Shown: positions 24,760 to 34,537, counted from the first letter of the stretch. The stretch: 49,225 nt of DNA from CBFIDE01 sp965661265 (GCA_965661265.1 CBFIDE010000015.1:1-49225); one strand, 5' to 3'. The notes: generated from the sequence alone by a model not told the origin. Made by a program: numbers and translations.

Positions 24760-26165
24760 TAAGGAAGTATTCCACTTTATTACTTTTGTTTTTCACATGT
24801 TTAGTAAGCTTAAGTTTTGCTCAGGACAGTACTAATCTTTTGAGCTTTGAGGCTTTTTTAGATCTTGTAAAGTCTAATCATCCCATGGCAAGACAAGCTA
24901 ATATTCAGTTAGAAAAAGCTGATGCCGAGCTGCTTGGTAGTAGAGGTTCCTTTGACCCTAAGTTGTACACTAAAGTGAATCAAAAATACTTTAGTGATGA
25001 TCAATATTTTAGTTTGATCAACGGAGGAATAGTTATCCCCACTAATTTCGGACTGAAAATAAAAACAGGCTACGAAACTAATGAAGGAATCTATTTAGAC
25101 CCTAGCAAAACTGTTCCTGAAGCCGGTCTCTATTATGCAGGCCTATCTCTTAGTTTAGGGCAAGGTCTACTTATTGATGAAAGGCGAGCTGATTTAAGAA
25201 AAGCTAAGATATATCTTGAGAGCAGTCAGCAAGATCAAAGAGCAATGATGAACAATCTTATATTTGATGCCTCTAAAGCTTATTGGGAATGGTTTCAAGC
25301 CTATAATAATCTTGACGTTTATACAAATGCCTTGAGACTTGCTAAGCAAAGAATGACTGCTGTTAAAAGTGCTGCCAGATTTGGTGATAGGCCAGCTGTT
25401 GATACACTTGAAGCTGGAATTCAAGTTCAAAACAGAATGCTTAATGTTCAACAATCTGAACTGGACTATATAAAGGCTAGTGCAAAATTATCTGTTTATT
25501 TATGGGATGAGAATTTTATCCCACTGCAACTGAATACTACCACCATTCCTTTTAAAATAGCTAATGTTGAGCCGATACCATTAGATTTGAATATTGTGAC
25601 TAATCTAGATAGCCTTGTTCTGAACCATCCTGAATTACGTCAATATGACTTTAAAATTCAACAATTAGAAATAGACCGTAGGTGGAAAAGAGAACAATTG
25701 AAACCTGAAGTTAATATTAATTACAATCCTATTTCAGAGCCCATTAATGGAAATCCTTTTGCGGAGTATTCTATTAATAATTATACTTGGGGAATGTCTG
25801 TTAGCATGCCACTTTTTCTCCGAAAAGAAAGAGGAGGAATTCAATTAATGGATCTAAAAATTCAAGAAACTGAATTAACTATAAATAATAAGCAAGCTAG
25901 TTTATTATACAAAGCTAACGCAAGTATAAACGACTGGAATACGAGCGTTCAGCAATACAAACTTTACCAGCAAACTGTCAAAGATTATTTGAGACTCCTA
26001 AATGCTGAAAAACAATTATTTGATGGTGGAGAAAGCTCCTTATTTATGGTGAACTCTAGAGAGCTAGGGTATATTAATGCACAAGTCAAACTAATTGAAT
26101 TATTGGCAAAGAACCGAAAGGCAGATATTGCTACGCTCTTTTCTTTAGGGCTTCTTGTAAATTAG
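24756..26165 (+). CDS. TolC-family outer-membrane channel protein
   Basis: Outer-membrane efflux protein of 469 residues with signal peptide (residues 1-22, ending SLSFAQ). Two related halves with long helices are visible (SFEAFLDLVKSNHPMARQANIQLEKADAELLG, and LVLNHPELRQYDFKIQQLEIDRRW), characteristic of OEP repeats. It completes the tripartite exporter with the HlyD and ABC genes. No substrate gene is apparent apart from the small ORF at the operon front. Confidence 0.92.
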   Translation: MIRKYSTLLLLFFTCLVSLSFAQDSTNLLSFEAFLDLVKSNHPMARQANIQLEKADAELLGSRGSFDPKLYTKVNQKYFSDDQYFSLINGGIVIPTNFGLKIKTGYETNEGIYLDPSKTVPEAGLYYAGLSLSLGQGLLIDERRADLRKAKIYLESSQQDQRAMMNNLIFDASKAYWEWFQAYNNLDVYTNALRLAKQRMTAVKSAARFGDRPAVDTLEAGIQVQNRMLNVQQSELDYIKASAKLSVYLWDENFIPLQLNTTTIPFKIANVEPIPLDLNIVTNLDSLVLNHPELRQYDFKIQQLEIDRRWKREQLKPEVNINYNPISEPINGNPFAEYSINNYTWGMSVSMPLFLRKERGGIQLMDLKIQETELTINNKQASLLYKANASINDWNTSVQQYKLYQQTVKDYLRLLNAEKQLFDGGESSLFMVNSRELGYINAQVKLIELLAKNRKADIATLFSLGLLVN

Positions 26166-26194
26166 TGAAGCTTATCCTTTCTGATTGCTCTTTT

Positions 26195-26734
26195 TTAATT
26201 TTGGCATTCTTGATTGACATATTCAAACTTACTAATATCAAATCCGCTTGCTGAAGCCTTCTGTAGAAGCTTATTTACAAATTTCTCATCCATATTCTTA
26301 TCTTTAGAAAGAACCCATAAAAACTTTCTATTTGGGCTACCAACTAAGGCCCATTGATATTCTTGATCCAATTGAATAATGTAGTAATCTCCGCTAAATG
26401 GCCAGAAAAACTCAACTTTCAATTGAGCTGGATATTCAGAATCAGGGACCCAAGCTTTGCCTTCAATAATATCCATTTCCTCCGACTCACCTTCTACTCT
26501 ACCTTTATTTACAACTTTAATATCTCCATTCTTCAATAAAGTATATTCGGCAGTTACACACTCTAATCCTTCCTCAAATCTATTGGGGAGTTTTCCGATT
26601 TCATACCAAACACCTTGATATTTTTTAACATCAAAATTTTTGACGGTTTCTAGGCTTTTAGACTCAGAACATGAACTTATTACTGCCATTAGCGCTATGA
26701 CAATTATGGCCTTAAACTTTATTAAGTTTCTCAT
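26195..26734 (-). CDS. Bacterial lipocalin (Blc-like) lipoprotein
   Basis: Calycin-fold lipoprotein of 179 residues. A lipobox (MAVISSC) suggests outer-membrane anchoring. Lipocalin motifs: YQGVWYEIGKLPNRFEEGLECVTAEY, then FFWPFSGDYYIIQLD and WALVGSPNRKFLWVLSKD. E. coli Blc binds lysophospholipids and acts in envelope maintenance. The start at 26734 forms a TAATG overlap with the stop of the glycosyltransferase gene; the frame extends to 26758 but the signal sequence argues for 26734. Confidence 0.92.
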   Translation of the reverse strand: MRNLIKFKAIIVIALMAVISSCSESKSLETVKNFDVKKYQGVWYEIGKLPNRFEEGLECVTAEYTLLKNGDIKVVNKGRVEGESEEMDIIEGKAWVPDSEYPAQLKVEFFWPFSGDYYIIQLDQEYQWALVGSPNRKFLWVLSKDKNMDEKFVNKLLQKASASGFDISKFEYVNQECQN

Positions 26735-27798
26735 TATTTTGTGATCTTTAAAAGACATTTTTCGTAAAACTCTATATACTTTTTGATACTATTATTCCAA
26801 CTAAAAAATCCAGCCCTAGCCTTCAGCTTTTGCTGATTCCCTTCTCGATCAGAATTAAAATCTTCTAATCCCTCCTTGATAATTCTAGCCATATAAAATG
26901 ATTCAAAGTGATCAAAATAATATGCGCAATTTGATCCAATCTCAGGTAAAGAACATTGATTACTACAAAATACTGGACAAGCAGCATTCATTGCTTCAAT
27001 AATGGGTAAACCAAAGCCTTCTGCTATTGACGGAAAAAGAAATGCGCTGGCATTCTCGTATAGGAATTTCCTTTCGCCATTGTTTACCAAGCCTACTAAT
27101 TGGATTCTATCTTGCAAGCCTTTCCTATCTATTAACTCCTGCATTTCAGAAGCATAGCTTCCGGATTTTTTTCCAGCTATGATTAATTTCTTCTGAGGAA
27201 ACTGATGCATAATATCAATCAAAACCTTAAAGTTCTTCTTTGCTATTACAGCACCAATACTAAAGAAATATTCATCTTCTGAGTCTAAAAAATCTGGGCA
27301 AACTGCAACTTCATTCCCTAACTCAACCCCATTATAAATGACTTCAATTTCCTTAGAGTTTAATTCGCAATGCTCCTCTATTTGAGACTTAGAGTAATTT
27401 GAAATAGTCGTTAAAAAGTCAGCTTTATTAATATTTTCTTGGAGCTTCTTTAAATACTTAGCACTCTTTTTTCCATCCTTTTCTTTCAAGAAATTAAGAT
27501 CATGAATAGTCAGGATTTGGAGAGTATTTTTCTTTGGATAAAATGAAGGGAATTGCTGTAGACTATGCCAAATGTCAAATTCAGCATTAAATTGAGGTAA
27601 ATATCGCCTTATTAAATTAGCCCTGACAGTTCTAATGCGCTGGCTGAAATGCACTTTAGAATTTGATGGTAAAAGATAACTGAGCTCCAAGTTTCTGGGC
27701 GCCTCCTTTTCTAGGTGCTTTCCAAATGATAAACTGAATTGTCCTAAGCCATTATAAATATTCTTTAATTTATAAAGATCTATAAGTATCCTTTTCAT
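26734..27798 (-). CDS. Glycosyltransferase family 4-type protein
   Basis: GT-B fold glycosyltransferase of 354 residues. The C-terminal donor-binding half shows FFSIGAVIAKKNFKVLIDIM, LVGLVNNGERKFLYENASAFLFPSIAEGFGLPIIEAMNAACPVF and the E-x7-E pattern. It is probably cytoplasmic and involved in surface glycan or lipid sugar transfer; acceptor unknown. Translationally coupled to the lipocalin gene. Confidence 0.9.
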   Translation of the reverse strand: MKRILIDLYKLKNIYNGLGQFSLSFGKHLEKEAPRNLELSYLLPSNSKVHFSQRIRTVRANLIRRYLPQFNAEFDIWHSLQQFPSFYPKKNTLQILTIHDLNFLKEKDGKKSAKYLKKLQENINKADFLTTISNYSKSQIEEHCELNSKEIEVIYNGVELGNEVAVCPDFLDSEDEYFFSIGAVIAKKNFKVLIDIMHQFPQKKLIIAGKKSGSYASEMQELIDRKGLQDRIQLVGLVNNGERKFLYENASAFLFPSIAEGFGLPIIEAMNAACPVFCSNQCSLPEIGSNCAYYFDHFESFYMARIIKEGLEDFNSDREGNQQKLKARAGFFSWNNSIKKYIEFYEKCLLKITK

Positions 27799-27823
27799 GA
27801 ACTATATAGCTTATCGCGATTTC

Positions 27824-28450
27824 TTATTGAAGGCGGTAAATCTCCATTATATTGGCTAAAATATGCTTGAAGTTTATTTTTAGATCTATCAAGTTTCCGG
27901 ATTCAATATTAAACACCCAACCATGAACAGTTAAGCCTCTTTCCTGAACTGCCCTTTGAACAACAGCGGTCTTTAACATATTCACACTCTGCTCTTCTAC
28001 GTTTAATTCTACTAAGCGTTTATACTTTGCAGTTTCATCTTCAATTTCACTTAACTCTTTATTATGTAGTCTATATACATCTCTGATATTTCTAAGCCAT
28101 GGGTTAAGCACTCCTAAGTCCGATGATTCCATTGCAGCCTTTACACCACCACAACCATAATGTCCACAAATAACAATATGATTCACTTTTAAGTGCAGGA
28201 CAGCATATTCAATTACAGACATTACATTCAAGTCTGTATTAGGAACCATATTAGCAATATTCCTATGCACAAAAGCCTCACCAGGATGAATACCCATTAA
28301 CTCTTCAGCGCTTACTCTACTATCCGAACAACCAACATAAAGAATATCAGGATTTTGCCCTTTGGCCATATTCTCAAAATACTTCTCATCATCAGAAAGC
28401 CTTTCTTTAACCCAATCGGCATTATTCTTGAATATTTTAGATATGTCCAT
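27824..28450 (-). CDS. Beta-class carbonic anhydrase
   Basis: Zinc enzyme interconverting CO2 and bicarbonate, 208 residues. The ligand set C41 (CSDSR), D43, H97 and C100 (HYGC) is complete. ATG 28450 gives the family N-terminus (MDISKIFKNNADWV); the frame continues upstream to 28507 without family similarity. The sequence is of the E. coli Can/YadF type, including HGWVFNIESGNLIDL near the end. Confidence 0.95.
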   Translation of the reverse strand: MDISKIFKNNADWVKERLSDDEKYFENMAKGQNPDILYVGCSDSRVSAEELMGIHPGEAFVHRNIANMVPNTDLNVMSVIEYAVLHLKVNHIVICGHYGCGGVKAAMESSDLGVLNPWLRNIRDVYRLHNKELSEIEDETAKYKRLVELNVEEQSVNMLKTAVVQRAVQERGLTVHGWVFNIESGNLIDLKINFKHILANIMEIYRLQ

Positions 28451-28509
28451 ATTTTTTACTTTGAGGCTAAGATAAATTCTTTCTTGAATAAAAGAAGCAG
28501 CACTCAATT

Positions 28510-29901
28510 CTATTCTAAAGTACTCACCTTTGAAACTTCAGAGCGATGTGAGTAATAGATAAGTTCATTATTAGAATCGAAGAGGAAATTATAATTAGAA
28601 CTATTATCCAAAACAATAGGTATAATATGCCCTAATGCTATTTCTTGTCCTGATTCTGTATGCGCAGAAAAGGTATTTAATTGAAAGTTATTATTTAAGT
28701 CTTTCTTTAATTGTCTATAAACAAGAAGTCTATCAAAATAAATCATGCCTGGGTAATTCCTTTCTAATGTAGTTATAAAAGGGTTTTCTGGTAATTCCGG
28801 GTCTTTGACTAAAGTTCTATAGCCGCTAAAAGGAATAGTATCCTGATGATCTGGGAGTTTACTTAGCTCTAGCCTACTATTTAGGATCACTTCATTATTC
28901 TTATAAGTATAAAAGACTTTTTGATTTGCAGAAGGAAAAGTTGATAAGCTGATGAGCACTTTGTAATCCTTATTCACTAAGTAAGTTAGATTCTCTGAGT
29001 TATTATCCATCTTCAATATCATCAATTCATCCAATGACTCAATAGAACTTAACCAGCGTAATAACGGTGGGCTATTCAATAACTTATAGCTAACAGAATC
29101 CTGTTTTAAGTCCAAAGCTCTTTCTGAATAGTTTATAGCCGAAGATTCTATTATAGAATCTCTGAAATTATAGTAAGTATTTCTAATAATTCTATTTTTC
29201 TGATCGTAAGTATATGAATAGGCGTAATCATCATTATCTGAATCTTTCCTCCAATTAGCTCTTTTTCTTGAACTGCTATAAACAGAGTCCACTACTCCAT
29301 GAGCATTGATATAAGTTTTAACTTTCCAATTCCACTTCCTCCACAATGGGACACCGTTAAAATTACCACTATGGCTACTTGAGTAATGAGAAAACCACTC
29401 AAAACTCCTCTTAGAGACATTCATTTGAATTAATTGTCTCTTAGCCTCCATAGAATAGATAAGGTCAATGCTTATCTTTTCTTTGGCTCCTTTTTTCCTT
29501 TTAGAAATAGATTCAAGGTGAATTAACCTCCCGGTCGAATCAAAACTCAGAATAGATTCAGAAAATGCATCATTCTTGGCAAAAGTGCTATCTAATTTTT
29601 GAATAGAAAAGTTATTCCAATCTCCTCTGAAGTAATCCTTCAAATACATTTTATCTACTGTAGTAATTCGGATTGTTCTTGATTTATAATCAGCTTGAGT
29701 GAGAAGGCCAGGTATATCTGAAATATAGGATTGCGTTTCAGTATTCCATGAAGTCAAATGCGCCTTATGTCCGATCAGATCGAGCAATTTCTCGGACAAA
29801 AGAAAAATCTCTGGCTGAGATTTCAAATGATTGAAATACACATCTTCTCTCTGAGCCATTGCAGAAGTTGAAACAAGTAATAAGAATAGGAAAGTTCTCA
29901 T
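28510..29901 (-). CDS. Secreted protein of unknown function
   Basis: Protein of 463 residues with a signal peptide (MRTFLFLLLVSTSAMAQ). I do not recognise a domain. It contains stretches resembling YD/RHS-like strands (SYTYDQKNRIIRNTYYNF, ILSFDSTGRLIHLES), as in Bacteroidota proteins with imperfect beta repeats. No T9SS sorting domain is evident at the C-terminus. It precedes the carbonic anhydrase gene on the same strand. Confidence 0.65.
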   Translation of the reverse strand: MRTFLFLLLVSTSAMAQREDVYFNHLKSQPEIFLLSEKLLDLIGHKAHLTSWNTETQSYISDIPGLLTQADYKSRTIRITTVDKMYLKDYFRGDWNNFSIQKLDSTFAKNDAFSESILSFDSTGRLIHLESISKRKKGAKEKISIDLIYSMEAKRQLIQMNVSKRSFEWFSHYSSSHSGNFNGVPLWRKWNWKVKTYINAHGVVDSVYSSSRKRANWRKDSDNDDYAYSYTYDQKNRIIRNTYYNFRDSIIESSAINYSERALDLKQDSVSYKLLNSPPLLRWLSSIESLDELMILKMDNNSENLTYLVNKDYKVLISLSTFPSANQKVFYTYKNNEVILNSRLELSKLPDHQDTIPFSGYRTLVKDPELPENPFITTLERNYPGMIYFDRLLVYRQLKKDLNNNFQLNTFSAHTESGQEIALGHIIPIVLDNSSNYNFLFDSNNELIYYSHRSEVSKVSTLE

Positions 29902-29941
29902 CTAGTAAATTATATCTTAATTGTTTGCAAAAGCTAGGCCA

Positions 29942-30601
29942 TCATTTAGAATAGTCAAATTGCATCATAGAAGTATCTATTAATCCTTGTGAAATTAAAG
30001 TCTCTAATTCTGATTGAGTCAAACAAGATTCATGAAATTGATTCCATGGACTATCAGGATATTCGCGACCTTCCTCTGCTCTAAAACAATAAGCATCTAG
30101 CGACTTTAAAAGCAAACTATCTTCTGAATAAAAATTAAGGCTAAACCTACCATATTCATTATTGGCATTGGTTATATCCCTTGAACCATGAAGAATTTTT
30201 ATATTGACTTCTCTCTCTGCATAAAAATAGAGCATACCATTTTCATCAGCATAAAAATCATCAGCATCCATTAATTTGGCAGGAAAAATATGGACCAAAC
30301 CATTATAATTTTCTGGGACATGAATTGTCTTAGTAGGCTTATAAGCGTTTAAATGATGCTCAATAATTAAAGCAGTAAATAAGACAATAGAAATAGCCGC
30401 GAAAAGTTGAAATCGCTGCTTTAGAATTAATTTAGACATTACCCCAACAATTATAGATCCAGCTCCAGCCAAAATAAAAACCATAGGAATCAAGAAAAGC
30501 CCAAGGCTGTAAAGCGAATAATAGTAAGCTATATATCCATAGTAACACATCGCGATAAGCGAAAGGAAAAAGAGAAGCTTAGTATACTTTTCAGATTTCA
30601 T
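29942..30601 (-). CDS. Membrane protein of unknown function
   Basis: 219 residues with three hydrophobic helices in the first 85 residues (FFLSLIAMCYYGYIAYY, LGLFLIPMVFILAGAGSIIVGV, FQLFAAISIVLFTALII), followed by a soluble domain of about 130 residues rich in acidic and aromatic residues and containing two cysteines. No family recognised. Confidence 0.6.
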   Translation of the reverse strand: MKSEKYTKLLFFLSLIAMCYYGYIAYYYSLYSLGLFLIPMVFILAGAGSIIVGVMSKLILKQRFQLFAAISIVLFTALIIEHHLNAYKPTKTIHVPENYNGLVHIFPAKLMDADDFYADENGMLYFYAEREVNIKILHGSRDITNANNEYGRFSLNFYSEDSLLLKSLDAYCFRAEEGREYPDSPWNQFHESCLTQSELETLISQGLIDTSMMQFDYSK

Positions 30602-30624
30602 ATTATTCTATTTAAAAGAAGCAG

Positions 30625-30907
30625 CTATCTAAGTTGATAAATTACAAAATCATCTGTTTCCGAAATCACTTCATAAGAAGCTAAAGAAATCATTTCATTA
30701 TTGTGCTTATCCAAAACAATAAATCCTGCTCCTTTATTTCTAAGATCATTGAAATACCCAATATCATTTACCAATTCAGGCCTAATAATCCAGCCCTTTC
30801 TATGAGATAAATACATTAGATGAGGATTTTCATCAACGCGAACCACCTTCACGCAAAGGATAAACATATTGAACAACCTCAACCGTTCTAATATCTATTT
30901 CACTCAT
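30625..30907 (-). pseudogene. Gene scar: HipA-family kinase head joined to a glycosyltransferase-like tail
   Basis: Two unrelated fragments lie in different frames. From ATG 30907 a frame reads 24 residues, MSEIDIRTVEVVQYVYPLREGGS plus one residue before TGA at 30833; RYVTPLREGGSLP-type sequence is the N-terminus of HipA-family kinases as I recall it. In another frame, from about 30838, VDENPHLMYLSHRKGW...LRNKGAGFIVLDK...IYQLR resembles the soluble C-terminal tail of ArnT/GT39-type membrane glycosyltransferases, with a genuine-looking stop at 30625. The 85-residue frame through this region has no convincing start. The simplest reading is a deletion that fused the start of one gene to the end of another. 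Confidence 0.45.
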
Positions 30908-31124
30908 AGCTCTCAACACTCTATTATTTTCTTAGCGGGATGCATCTCGCCACCTGTAATTATTACTCAAAATTACGGCCTAATACGCTAATTGCAAGGA
31001 GAAATTGGGGTATTTTCTCAGTCATACTTTCCTCTCAATTAATCGAACTCATGTAGTTAAGAAATATATCTTTTTAATTTTTATTTAAAAAAAAGATTAT
31101 TCTAGGCTGTGGAATCAGGAAATT

Positions 31125-32084
31125 CTACTTCCACCTTTTCTTAGCCCAAGAAAATTGTTCCTCTTTTGAGAAAAAGGACCAGGCCACTATTCTACTTGCT
31201 TTATTACCTGTACCCATTGGTATAGTTTTCACTTCTTTGACCTCAAGGACATCCAATAATTTATATATTCCTTTAAGGTGAGATTGTTTAGAAACTAAAG
31301 TGCTGAACCAAAGGCATTTTTTTGAAAATTCCTCACTTTCTAGAACCATATTGTAAATAAAACTATACTCTCCCCCTTCATAGATAAGCTCATTAGTTTG
31401 ACCTGCAAAATTGAGAATTGGTTCTTTTTGATTTTTGCCACTAAGGTTTCTTACTTTTCTTCTAGTTCCTTCCTGAGCAGCTTCCATTGAAGAATGAAAA
31501 GGTGGATTACAAATAGACAGATCTATTTTTATGCTATCATCAAGAATTCCTTTGAACATGGACTTTGGATTATCTTGATGCTTCAAGCTTATTCTACTCT
31601 TAAGTGAAGGGTTTGAATCAATAATTTTTTGTGCAAGACTTAACGATTCAGAATTAATATCTGATCCTATAAAGCCCCAATCATATTCTGTAAGGCCAAT
31701 TATTGGATAAATGCAGCTGGCCCCTACTCCAATATCTAAGCATACTATTCTGTCCCCTGTGGGAATTTTACCATAATTACTTCCACTCAAAAGATCTGCA
31801 GCATGATGAAGATAATCCGCTCTTCCTGGAATGGGTGGACATAAATTAGTATCAGGAAAATCCCAATTTTCTATTCCGTAATAATGATGTAATAATGCCT
31901 TATTAAGCAGCTTTACAGCCAGTGGATTTGCAAAATCTACGGAATCCTCACCATATCTATTTGGCTTAAGATATTTTTTTAACTCTACAGTTGATTCTAG
32001 CAGAGCGTTCAAATCATACCTCTCCTTATTTCTATTTCTAGAGTGAAGTCTAGACTTAGCCTTTTGATTTTTGTCTGTGGACAT
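31125..32084 (-). CDS. rlmF: 23S rRNA (adenine(1618)-N6)-methyltransferase
   Basis: Methylates A1618 of 23S rRNA using S-adenosylmethionine; 319 residues. The N-terminal pattern HSRNRNKERYDLNALLE, the segment VDFANPLAVKLLNKALL, GIENWDFPDTNLCPPIPGRADYLHH, the SAM motif CLDIGVGASCIYP and the catalytic NPPF (in ICNPPFHSS) are all typical of RlmF. Confidence 0.95.
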   Translation of the reverse strand: MSTDKNQKAKSRLHSRNRNKERYDLNALLESTVELKKYLKPNRYGEDSVDFANPLAVKLLNKALLHHYYGIENWDFPDTNLCPPIPGRADYLHHAADLLSGSNYGKIPTGDRIVCLDIGVGASCIYPIIGLTEYDWGFIGSDINSESLSLAQKIIDSNPSLKSRISLKHQDNPKSMFKGILDDSIKIDLSICNPPFHSSMEAAQEGTRRKVRNLSGKNQKEPILNFAGQTNELIYEGGEYSFIYNMVLESEEFSKKCLWFSTLVSKQSHLKGIYKLLDVLEVKEVKTIPMGTGNKASRIVAWSFFSKEEQFSWAKKRWK

Positions 32085-32110
32085 AGTTCTCTGAGGTTAA
32101 GCGATAGTCT

Positions 32111-32209
32111 TTATTTTGCCTTTTTCAACCGCTTTTCAGCCTTCTTCTCCTTTGGAGTTTTAGCAGCTTCCTTCTTCACGTTCTTCTTAGCATCTTGTCC
32201 TTTTCCCAT
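32111..32209 (-). CDS. Lysine-rich 32-residue protein
   Basis: Frame from ATG 32209 to TAA 32111. It begins MGKGQDAKKNVKKEAAKTPK and consists mainly of Lys, Ala and Glu (14 Lys of 32). Small lysine-rich proteins of this kind recur in Bacteroidota as hypothetical proteins, possibly nucleic-acid or ribosome associated; no function is known to me. It lies 26 bases upstream of rlmF on the same strand. Confidence 0.6.
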   Translation of the reverse strand: MGKGQDAKKNVKKEAAKTPKEKKAEKRLKKAK

Positions 32210-32381
32210 TATCTTTATCTTTAATTATTAGAACTTCTTGAAAAGCAACTTAAAGTCATAAATCACTTAAGTAGGCTTTAAATGCAAAGTAGCACAAAGC
32301 AATGGAATAGTTATGAATTCTACCTTCAAATAGTTGGTAACTCCAATTATATGAAACTAAAGCTAATTCAGGGCACCACTA

Positions 32382-33077
32382 TTAAGGTTTTAAGCTAGAA
32401 AATCCGCCATCTATGTGAAGAATCTGGCCACTTACCCAAGATGATTTTTGAGACAATAAGAAAAATGCCGCTTCCGCGATATCCTTAGGCTGCCCAATCT
32501 TTTTTAAAGGGTTTTTCTCAGCTTGTAGACTTTGCTTCTCCGGTGTACTCAAGAACTTGCTCGCCATATTGGTATCCGTTAAAGAAGGTGCAATTGCGTT
32601 TACTCTAATTTTAGGAGCCAATTCCGCCGCTAATGAACGTGTTAAGCCTTCTATTGCTCCTTTTGAAATCGCTACTTGTGAATGAAAGCTGAACCCTGTT
32701 TGAACTGCTATAGTTGAGAACAGTACAATAGAAGGATTCTCACTTTTCTTCATTCTTGGCAAAAATTCTTTTATAATTTTGGTGGCACCTAATACTTGGA
32801 GTCTAAAGTCCTGAATAAAATCCTCCTCTGTAAACCTATGGAAAGGTTTTAGATTAATGGATCCTGGGCAATAAGCTAAGCCATGAATTTCCTCTGGTAA
32901 TGAATCTAAGTCCAAGGTGTCTTCTAGTACATCTAGCTTAATATAGTTTACGTTGGCACGATTTTCGACCTCATTATTGTTGTAAGTCGCGGTTACTGAA
33001 GCACCATCCTGCTCTAATAAGTTTACCAACTCTTGTCCTATTCCTGATGAACCGCCAATAATTATATAGTTTCTCAT
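32382..33077 (-). CDS. Atypical SDR next to photolyase
   Basis: SDR-fold protein of 231 residues starting at ATG 33077 (MRNYIIIGGSSGIGQEL). The cofactor motif GGSSGIG and a C-terminal GQILHIDGGFSSL are intact. The catalytic Tyr of YxxxK is missing: the segment reads SQVAISKGAIEGL, with Val four residues before the Lys. The frame extends to 33128, overlapping the photolyase gene, but the family start is 33077. SDR genes of this sort often follow photolyase genes in this phylum. Without the Tyr, normal dehydrogenase chemistry is doubtful; it may bind NAD(P) or act on a flavin or pterin. Confidence 0.8.
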   Translation of the reverse strand: MRNYIIIGGSSGIGQELVNLLEQDGASVTATYNNNEVENRANVNYIKLDVLEDTLDLDSLPEEIHGLAYCPGSINLKPFHRFTEEDFIQDFRLQVLGATKIIKEFLPRMKKSENPSIVLFSTIAVQTGFSFHSQVAISKGAIEGLTRSLAAELAPKIRVNAIAPSLTDTNMASKFLSTPEKQSLQAEKNPLKKIGQPKDIAEAAFFLLSQKSSWVSGQILHIDGGFSSLKP

Positions 33078-33102
33078 TTTATACTTTTTATATCTTATTT
33101 TT

Positions 33103-34407
33103 TTATTTATCGGCTTCAGCCAAACCAATCTTATAAGTAATTAATGCTCTTTCTCTAGCCAATTTGTGATCAACCATATTGCTTGGATAATCCATAGTGT
33201 TTAATTCTGGTACCCATTTATTAATATAAATAAGTTTAGAGTCAAACTTTTTAACTTGCTCTGTAGGATTGAAAATTCTAAAGTATGGAGCGGAATCACA
33301 GCCTGTTCCAGCAGACCATTGCCAATTACCATTATTAGAAGAAAGTTCATAATCCAAAAGTTTAGAAGCAAAGTAAGCCTCGCCCCACTTCCAATCAATG
33401 AGTAAATGCTTGCATAAAAAACCAGCCGTAATCATTCTTACCCTATTATGCATATAACCTGTCGCGTTAAGCTCCCTCATTCCGGCATCAACTAAAGGAT
33501 AACCAGTTTGTCCGTTCTTCCATTTCTCAAACTCTTCTGGCTTATTTCGCCATTTTATATGATCATATTTTTGTTTAAAATTATGGGTAATGACATGAGG
33601 GAAGTGATACATTATCTGCATAAAAAACTCTCGCCAAATGATTTCACTTAAAAAGATTTCATTGGATTTGGTTTTAGCTATTACTTCTCTAACGCTAATT
33701 GTTCCAAATCTTAGGTGAGGACCTAATTGGCTGGTTCCTTTTAATCCAGGAAAATTTCTTGTTTGATGGTAATCCTCTAATTCCGCAATATCATACGGCA
33801 ATACCTTTATGGCTGACGGCCCAAATCCAAGAGCTTCCATACTTGGAAAATCAAAATTTACTTTTAAAAAGTGATCCCATTGATTTATTGGATAATCTAA
33901 AACCGCTTGTTTAGAGTAATTCTCTAACCACTTATTCTTGTAAGGAGTAAAAACAGTATAAGGCTTTTGGTCATTCTTAAGCACCTCATCCTTAGCAAAG
34001 ACCACTTGATCCTTAAATAGTAAAAAATCGATTTCATTTTTAGCAAATACTTCTCCTATTTCCCGATCCCTTTTGATAGCATAAGGCTCATAATCTTCAT
34101 TTGCATATACTGAGCCAATATTGAATCTTTCTATCAAGTTTTTCCAGACATCTAAAGGTTTGCCTTTTACACATAGAATAGATGCTGAATGCTTATTTAG
34201 ATTATTATTTAAGGATTGAAGAGTATCGTAAATGAAGCCAATGCGAGCATCATTTTTATCCAACTCCTGAGTTATTTCCTCATCAAAAATAAAAATGGGC
34301 AAAACAGGCTTCGAGCTATTCAAAGCTTCATGAAGGGCGTGATTATCAGAAAGACGTAAGTCTCTACGATACCAAAAAATTGATACTTTTTCCTTTATTT
34401 CTATCAT
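33103..34407 (-). CDS. phrB: Deoxyribodipyrimidine photolyase/cryptochrome, class I type
   Basis: Full-length protein of 434 residues. The antenna alpha/beta domain starts FWYRRDLRLSDNHAL (10-24), and the helical FAD domain carries LGPHLRFGTISVREV, WREFFMQIMYHFP, TGYPLVDAGMRELNATGYMHNRVRM and NWQWSAGTGCDSAPYFR. These are the residues used for FAD and lesion binding in CPD photolyases, so light-driven repair of cyclobutane pyrimidine dimers is likely. It is followed after 25 bases by the atypical SDR gene. Confidence 0.94.
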   Translation of the reverse strand: MIEIKEKVSIFWYRRDLRLSDNHALHEALNSSKPVLPIFIFDEEITQELDKNDARIGFIYDTLQSLNNNLNKHSASILCVKGKPLDVWKNLIERFNIGSVYANEDYEPYAIKRDREIGEVFAKNEIDFLLFKDQVVFAKDEVLKNDQKPYTVFTPYKNKWLENYSKQAVLDYPINQWDHFLKVNFDFPSMEALGFGPSAIKVLPYDIAELEDYHQTRNFPGLKGTSQLGPHLRFGTISVREVIAKTKSNEIFLSEIIWREFFMQIMYHFPHVITHNFKQKYDHIKWRNKPEEFEKWKNGQTGYPLVDAGMRELNATGYMHNRVRMITAGFLCKHLLIDWKWGEAYFASKLLDYELSSNNGNWQWSAGTGCDSAPYFRIFNPTEQVKKFDSKLIYINKWVPELNTMDYPSNMVDHKLARERALITYKIGLAEADK

Positions 34408-34537
34408 TTATAAAACTCTAGGAACATAAATAATGAACTTTAAGATATATAAACATAAACAACACCACAATGTTTTTGATCATTTGAAGAAGCTGGAGTT
34501 AATTGACAAGAAGTTTGCTCACACATTTAGTCATAAT

